From positions 1-64,000 of the forward strand of contig NZ_CP053097.1 of assembly GCF_013008815.1 (NCBI RefSeq): a DNA stretch of 64,000 bases. Reading direction: 5' to 3'. Below, piece by piece: positions 59,026 to 64,000 of the stretch. Under the pieces are notes generated by a model. It was given only the letters and a program-made list of their open reading frames with translations. It did no database searches and was not told the origin of the DNA. A program made the translations under genes and the position numbers. Position 1 is the stretch's first letter, and each line of letters begins with the position of its first letter. The stretch is from Mycoplasma miroungirhinis. GTDB lineage: Bacteria; Bacillota_I; Bacilli_A; Mycoplasmatales; Metamycoplasmataceae.

Positions 59026-59047
59026 TTAATTGTAAAAAAGAGGTAAC

Positions 59048-60076
59048 ATGTTAAAAGTTCAAACTGACTTTCTTAAATTTAATGATGAATTAAAATTACT
59101 TTTAAAAACTCATAAAATGTCTCAAAAAGAATTAGCTATGCGTTTAGGTCTTTCTTTAAAACACATGAACACTATTTTAAAAGGTGATATTAATGAGTTA
59201 ACTGTAAATGTTTTAGAAGGATTAGAATATGTTTTTAATCTTAAATCTGGTACTTTATCTGAAAAATATTACATTTACAAAAATAAACAAATAATTAGTG
59301 GTTTAAAAGATAAAGTCAAAAATTACTTAAATGAATATGGAATTAATTTTTTAATTCAAAATCCACAATTAAGTAGTCCATTTAATATTTTTATTCAAGA
59401 TAATATGTATGATTATGAAAAATTAATGGCTTTAAAAAAATTTTATGGTGTATCAAATTTAGAAGATTATAAACTTTATTTAGATGAACATGTTTTAGCT
59501 GAATTTAAAAAATTTCACGATAAACCTAATACATATGTTTGAATTAGATTTTGTGAATTAGGAGTAGATCCTTATGAACCAGTTGGTACATTTAGATCAA
59601 ATGAACATACACCAGCAATTAAAAAAGCATTAAATATCATGAGTTCAGCCAAACCATTTAATGAAAAAGTTTCATTATTAAAACTTTTTTTAAGAAAAAA
59701 AGGTATTGTTTTAGTTACAAAAAAATTTATCGAAGATTCAATGATAAGAGGAATAACTATTAAAAAAGGAGCAAAAAGATTCATATTTTTAAGTGATATG
59801 TATCAAAGAGAGTGTTTTATATTCTTTACATTATTACACGAAATTGTGCATTGTTATTTCCCTAAAAAAACTGAAGAAGAAATTGATAATTATGTAATTG
59901 AAGAATACGACAAATGAGAAAAACAAACAATAACACAATACAAAGCTATTTATGATGCAATTAGTTGTTATAATTCAGCCAAATGACAAACTCAAAAAAA
60001 TCCTAATGCAAATGTAAGTTACATTTGAGAAACTTTACAATTAAAATATCCAAAAGTAACATTTGAAGAGGAATAA
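59048..60076 (+). CDS. HTH (XRE) protein fused to ImmA/IrrE-type peptidase domain
   Basis: A 342-residue protein. Residues 8-65 form an XRE-type helix-turn-helix (MSQKELAMRLGLSLKHMNTILKG). Residues 195-300 carry an ImmA/IrrE (DUF955) domain with HEIVHCYF, HExxH at 264-268, in the usual FFTLLHEIVH setting. Such proteins are seen as HigA-like antitoxins and as regulators that cleave repressors (ImmA, IrrE). The middle (70-190) is helical and unknown. Its stop shares one base with the next start, so it is coupled to two nuclease genes and is probably their regulator; that is inferred. Confidence 0.88.
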
Positions 60077-60909
60077 TGATAAATAAAATCACAAGAAATT
60101 ATTACAATAATAAAGACTATTTTTTAGATGAAGAAAATAAAGTTGTGAAATTATCTACTGAATTTCATAAAAAATTATTATCAGCAAAACCTGGTAGTTT
60201 TAATGGTTTTAAAAAAGTAGGTGGTTCTAGTATTGCAAATGTTTTAAACTTAGATGCTCTTCATAATGATTTTGTTGCTTTTTGTAATATTTCCAAAATA
60301 GGTTTACCTATTCTTGATAAAAAATACGTTAATGCAGGAATTATTTTAGAACCTGAAATTATTAAAATGTTAGAGCAAAAGACTAATAAAATTGTAGAAA
60401 GATTTCCTGCTCAAAAATATAATTATGATTATTTTAAAGATAATCTTATTTTAGGTGGACTTCCGGATGGTTATATTGAATCAACTAATACTATTGTTGA
60501 AATTAAAACTACAGGACTAAAAAATTATGAATACTGACAAAATAATGGGATTCCACTTAATTACATCAAACAAACACAACTATATGCTTATTTAAAAGGG
60601 GCAAATTCTTATGCAATTTGTGCTTCATTTTTAGAAGAAGCTGACTACCAAAATTTAGATAAAGTAGACGTTTTTAAAAGAAAAAGTATGGTTCAATTGT
60701 ACAAATTAAACAAAGAACAAGCAGAAGATGATATTGAAAAAGTGTATAAATGATATAAAAAATATACTGAATTAGGTATTAGTCCAACTTATGATTTAGC
60801 AATGAATTTAGATTTAATTGAATGATTAAGATGTGAAAACCAAGAACAATGAGAACAATTATATAATAAATGATTTGCAGAAGGAAAAATCAATTTATAT
60901 GAAGTTTAA
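60076..60909 (+). CDS. YqaJ/Cas4-like PD-(D/E)XK nuclease
   Basis: A 277-residue protein. The nuclease core is GGLPDGYIESTNTIVEIKTTG: Asp131, then Glu142-x-Lys144, the PD-(D/E)XK triad. An earlier conserved glutamate lies in NAGIILEPEI, and QTQLYAYLKGANSYAI supplies the later Gln-x-x-x-Tyr helix. This layout fits the YqaJ (phage recombinase exonuclease) and Cas4 groups, which chew DNA ends. Mycoplasma homologues are labelled MAGa7180-type putative nucleases, from memory. It overlaps the HTH gene by one base and the DUF2779 gene by 11 bases. Confidence 0.85.
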
Positions 60910-62776
60910 TTTAGAAAAAATAGCTAAATTTAAAAATTATTTAGCCGCAAATACATCATCAGATTTTTGAATTAAACATACAAAAGAAGATTATCTAAAA
61001 CTCAAAAATATAAGTGATAACAAAGATAATAATGAAGAAGAATCTCAAGATAATGATGGTGAATTTGATTATTTTTCCAAAATTTTTGATGCTTTAATTG
61101 AAGATGATAGTCAGCTTAATAAATTAGAAGCTGGTGATTATTTTGGTACTGCAAGTTATGCGATGTTCGATAAAATTTCTAAAAAAATGACGAGTATTTT
61201 AGAACAAAATTACTTACCCCAAGAAATTAGTGTAATACCTATTATGAAACCCCTAGAAGAAAAAATTCTTCTTACAAATCAGGCATTACAAAATCCAAAC
61301 ATTAAATTAATACGTAACCCATTTTTTATTTACTATATAGATAAAAATAAAGAAGATATATTACTAGCTAATCCTGTTGCATATGATAAACAAAAACACA
61401 TTTTATACTCACAAAATGCTGTTACATCTGTTAAAAAACTTAAATATGCTCTAAAAGCTTTTTGAGAATCTGAAATTGTAAAAAAAAATAATCTAAATGT
61501 TAAAGAGTATGTTTTTTTAATTTTAAATAAAGAAAAAAATATTAAAAATCAGATTGAAATAAAAAAAGAAAATAAAGTGACTTATGCTACATCAAAAGTA
61601 GATGATGACACTCAAGAACTTACTTTTGATATTAATGATTTATTAGATAATGGTGCTGTTACTATTAAAAAATTAAGAAAAGACAAAATATTAAAACCTC
61701 TTTCTATTGAACAATTTGCTAATTTATGAACTTCTTCATTAATTAATCAGGATGTTGAAACTTTTAGTGAATATGATAAAAAAAGTGATTGAGGGAAAAA
61801 TGAACATGAAAATTTAATTTTTGTTACAGAAAATCCTCAATTTAATAATATAAATGGAACTTTTTTAAAAAAGATTAAAAATCGTTTTTTTGAAAATAAA
61901 ATTTCTGAAATGAATGAAATTGTAAACACACATTTAGAATTACAAAACATATTTAATAAAATTAATTTAATAAATAAAGATCAGACAAGTATTATTATCA
62001 AAAAAATACAAGAAAGTGGTGCAAAAGTTATTTGATATGATTTTGAAGGTTTTAGTTTGCCTTTCCCACCTTTAGATAATGTCAAACCTTATAGTCAAAT
62101 TGTTAATCAAGTAAGTATTATTAAAACAATTACTATAAAACAAAATGATTCATTTGAACTAAAAATAATTGATAGCGAATCAAAAGACATAATTTATGAT
62201 CCTCAAACAATTAATTTTCATGATTTCATTGATTTAATTAATAATGTATATGGAAATGAAGCTCATGATGCATATGTAGTGTTTAATAAAGGTTATGAAC
62301 TATCAAGAATGAATGAAATGAAAAATTACATTGAAAAAGGTATAAAGGCTAAAAAAATAGATATAAAGGAAAAAATTTTTATTGATGCTTGCGAAAAATT
62401 GGAATATATTAAAGCAAATACTGTAGATATTATGTTAGCTTTTAATAAAAATACTATTTTTCTTCATGCTTTAAAAGGTTATTATTCAATTAAAAAAGTA
62501 GAAAAATATATTACTAAATCACATATGAATTTACCACATCTTATTATTCCATATAGTGATTTAGAAGTAAAAAACGGTAAAATGGCGATGGATAATGCTA
62601 TTTTAAGATATACAGGTGTAATTGGTAACAAGGAATGAAAAATAAAAGCACAAAAATTAAAAGAATATTGTCATAATGATGTTTTAGCTATGATAATGGT
62701 TTATGATTTTATTAACAAATTAATAAAAGAAGGTGTTGATAATTTAAATGATAAAGATATTGATATTTTTCATTAA
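60899..62776 (+). CDS. DUF2779 family protein, putative DEDD-type exonuclease
   Basis: A 625-residue soluble protein. The C-terminal half matches DUF2779: WYDFEGFSLPFPPLDNVKPY with Asp381 and Glu383, then YVVFNKGYELSRMNEM, HALKGYYSIKKVEKYI and EYCHNDVLAMIMVYDFI with a late Asp near 606. The D-x-E start and late H-N-D form resemble the RNase H-fold (DEDD) exonucleases. The N-terminal half (about 1-340) is unassigned and acidic near 40-60, with a region that may be a degenerate nuclease fold. It overlaps the upstream nuclease by 11 bases, so the three genes are one translational unit. Substrate and role are unknown. Confidence 0.82.
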
Positions 62777-62781
62777 TAATA

Positions 62782-62787
62782 TATAAT
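62782..62787 (+). promoter_or_regulatory. -10 box of tRNA-Thr
   Basis: TATAAT lies 13 bases before the mature tRNA-Thr 5' end. Confidence 0.5.
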
Positions 62788-62800
62788 AATTAAATAACAA

Positions 62801-62876
62801 GCCAATTTAGCTCAGTTGGTAGAGCAACTGATTCGTAATTAGTTGGTCGTAGGTTCGAATCCTATAATTGGCACCA
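62801..62876 (+). tRNA. tRNA-Thr (anticodon CGU)
   Basis: A 76-base cloverleaf with encoded CCA. The acceptor GCCAATT pairs with AATTGGC, the D arm is GCTCAGTTGGTAGAGC, and the loop TTCGTAA gives CGU. The T arm contains GGTTCGAATCC. Confidence 0.95.
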
Positions 62877-62942
62877 AATGTTATTTAGACATCTCGCTGA
62901 CAAAATAAATTGTTTTTTTAATAAAACTTTTTAAAAATGTTA

Positions 62943-62948
62943 TATAAT
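62943..62948 (+). promoter_or_regulatory. -10 box of the tRNA Asn-Glu-Val cluster
   Basis: TATAAT lies 24 bases before tRNA-Asn. Confidence 0.45.
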
Positions 62949-62972
62949 AATATAGCAATTTAAAAATAAGTT

Positions 62973-63047
62973 GCCGACATAGCTCAGCGGTAGAGCAGTT
63001 GGCTGTTAACCAATTGGTCACAGGTTCAATCCCTGTTGTCGGCGCCA
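62973..63047 (+). tRNA. tRNA-Asn (anticodon GUU)
   Basis: A 75-base cloverleaf with encoded CCA. The acceptor GCCGACA pairs with TGTCGGC, and the anticodon loop CTGTTAA gives GUU. It is separated from tRNA-Glu by one base. Confidence 0.95.
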
Positions 63048-63048
63048 T

Positions 63049-63124
63049 GGCCCTATGGTGAAGCGGTTAACACACATGGTTTTCATCCATGCATTCGCGG
63101 GTTCGAGTCCCGCTAGGGTCACCA
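63049..63124 (+). tRNA. tRNA-Glu (anticodon UUC)
   Basis: A 76-base cloverleaf with encoded CCA. The acceptor GGCCCTA pairs with TAGGGTC allowing one G-T, and the loop TTTTCAT gives UUC. Confidence 0.95.
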
Positions 63125-63126
63125 TT

Positions 63127-63202
63127 GGACGATTAGCTCAGTTGGGAGAGCATTGCCCTTACAAGGCAAGGGTCGTGGGTTCGAGCCCCTCATCGTCCAC
63201 CA
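63127..63202 (+). tRNA. tRNA-Val (anticodon UAC)
   Basis: A 76-base cloverleaf with encoded CCA. The acceptor GGACGAT pairs with ATCGTCC, and the loop CTTACAA gives UAC. It is the last tRNA of the cluster. Confidence 0.95.
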
Positions 63203-63222
63203 TTTGTTTAATCACCAATTTA

Positions 63223-63245
63223 AAATACCATTTGGTATTTTTTTT
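63223..63245 (+). terminator. Rho-independent terminator of the tRNA cluster
   Basis: AAATACC and GGTATTT form a 7-bp stem with a 4-base loop and a T run. Confidence 0.88.
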
Positions 63246-63249
63246 AATT

Positions 63250-63281
63250 TTTAAAAATAAAACAAAGCTAAATAGCTTTGT
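63250..63281 (-). terminator. Rho-independent terminator of the CDP-alcohol transferase gene
   Basis: ACAAAGCTA and TAGCTTTGT (63262-63281) form a 9-bp stem that overlaps the stop codon, followed on the minus strand by TTATTTTTA. Confidence 0.8.
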
Positions 63282-64000
63282 CATTTTTATAATTTATTGT
63301 TACGGGTTGAGAATGGTTAGATATTTTATGAATTTCTTTATTTTTATAATTTAACTGCGTATCTAATTGTTTATGATCATCAATTATTAGCGGTGAATAA
63401 TTTTTAAATTCATAGACAGAATTACCACTTTCACGAGCTTTTAGTTCTCTTAAAATGTATTTTCAAATTGGTTTATAATATTTAATTAATGAATAAATAG
63501 CTACTAAATCGATAATAGAAAATATAACAGAAACAGTTATTTTTCACACCTCTAAATGTTCAATTTGGTAATTCTTAAATCCTAATATTGCATTTGTTGC
63601 TAAAACTATATTTATAGAAATTATTTCTATTGCAGTTTTAAATTTAATTATTTTAGGTACCCGAAAATAAATATTTTTTTCAAACAAAATTAATTTACCA
63701 GTTAAAGCTGTTAGATCACGGATAAATAAAATTATTACGACACTAGTAAATATTAAATTAAATTTAATGAAAAATAAAATAATTGGATAAATTAAAAATT
63801 TATCTGCTAATTGTTCAAAAATAATTTGAATAGAACTTAAATTATGTTTATTTTTAATTCTTCCGTCAAAAAAATCACTAACACTAGCAATTAAAAAGAT
63901 CACAAAACAAATTCCAAATGTATAAGGATAAGCTACCTCAAGTTCGAATATTTTCATTACACTAAGTAATATAAATACAAAAATTCCAGCTATTACTCTC
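63268..64000 (-). CDS. Divergent CDP-alcohol phosphotransferase (PgsA-like), 5' end beyond window
   Basis: About 243 residues are visible and the frame stays open to the right edge, so the N-terminus is missing; the ATG at 63957 is probably internal. Membrane segments and SVSDFFDGRIKNKHNL with LADKFLI identify the CDP-alcohol phosphotransferase fold (PgsA makes phosphatidylglycerophosphate). The canonical DG-xx-AR-x8-G-xxx-D-xxx-D motif is damaged: AR reads KN, and the G and the third Asp are not found at their places. A polar tail of about 60 residues follows the last membrane segment, longer than in PgsA. It may be an inactive or altered paralogue. Confidence 0.7.

Noticed and set aside
63055-63354. 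ORF of about 99 codons across the tRNA-Glu and tRNA-Val genes
   Set aside because: It reads through two tRNA genes and a terminator and has no ribosome site.

Overview
The window is about 64 kb of very AT-rich DNA from a mollicute (Mycoplasma sensu lato) that reads UGA as tryptophan. Almost every long protein is interrupted by TGA, and each interruption falls where tryptophan fits the family (for example in GltX, CysS, FusA, OppC, OppD and OppF). Further support comes from prolipoproteins with mycoplasma-type lipoboxes, a PDxFFG-type giant surface protein, an HExxHH protein resembling the MYPU_1760 family, and an Opp transporter with oversized subunits. These suggest the hominis/pulmonis side of the mycoplasmas (Mycoplasmopsis/Metamycoplasma); the genus is an inference. 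No rRNA, CRISPR array, transposase or recombinase gene was seen.

Layout. Positions 1-12183 lie mainly on the minus strand: a lipoprotein cut by the window edge, a polytopic membrane protein, azoR, tRNA-Gly, cls, tRNA-Ser, dnaK with a CIRCE operator, hslO, a pair of half-size chromate transporters, and an argS-lipoprotein-gltX-unknown cluster. Positions 12243-15744 hold cysS, rlmB, a SigH-like sigma factor, rpmG, secE and nusG, the Firmicute order with a degenerate sigma gene still in place. Positions 15768-18378 (minus) hold a DUF402 protein and a membrane-anchored HExxHH protein. Then come trmB, gyrA and degV.

Positions 22755-25215 are a type I restriction specificity (hsdS) locus. It has a half-length intact gene with its own start and RBS, a decayed copy, a 3' remnant, and an inverted start-less cassette behind pgk. 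Two sets of inverted repeats look like inversion sites: flipping the smaller one restores the missing C-terminus of the silent cassette. pgk follows on the minus strand. A plus-strand group (unknown membrane protein, dacA, mgtE) links c-di-AMP synthesis with Mg2+ transport.

Positions 29038-48523 look like one surface-proteolysis and peptide-uptake unit. A promoter and a roughly 255-nt folded leader ending in a strong terminator precede a 1045-aa lipoprotein, a 2735-aa anchored PDxFFG protein with an HExxHH zinc-protease motif, and OppA, OppB, OppC, OppD and OppF. Next come a HAD phosphatase and deoB (minus), pyk, a YigZ-type protein (minus), rluD, two unknown membrane proteins and the rpsL-rpsG-fusA operon.

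Positions 59048-62776 hold an overlapping three-gene operon: an HTH protein with an ImmA/IrrE-type HExxH domain, a YqaJ/Cas4-like PD-(D/E)XK nuclease, and a DUF2779 protein with a DEDD-exonuclease-like motif. It is the best candidate here for an under-described defence or DNA-processing module. Four tRNA genes (Thr, Asn, Glu, Val) and a divergent CDP-alcohol phosphotransferase-like gene, cut by the right edge, close the window.
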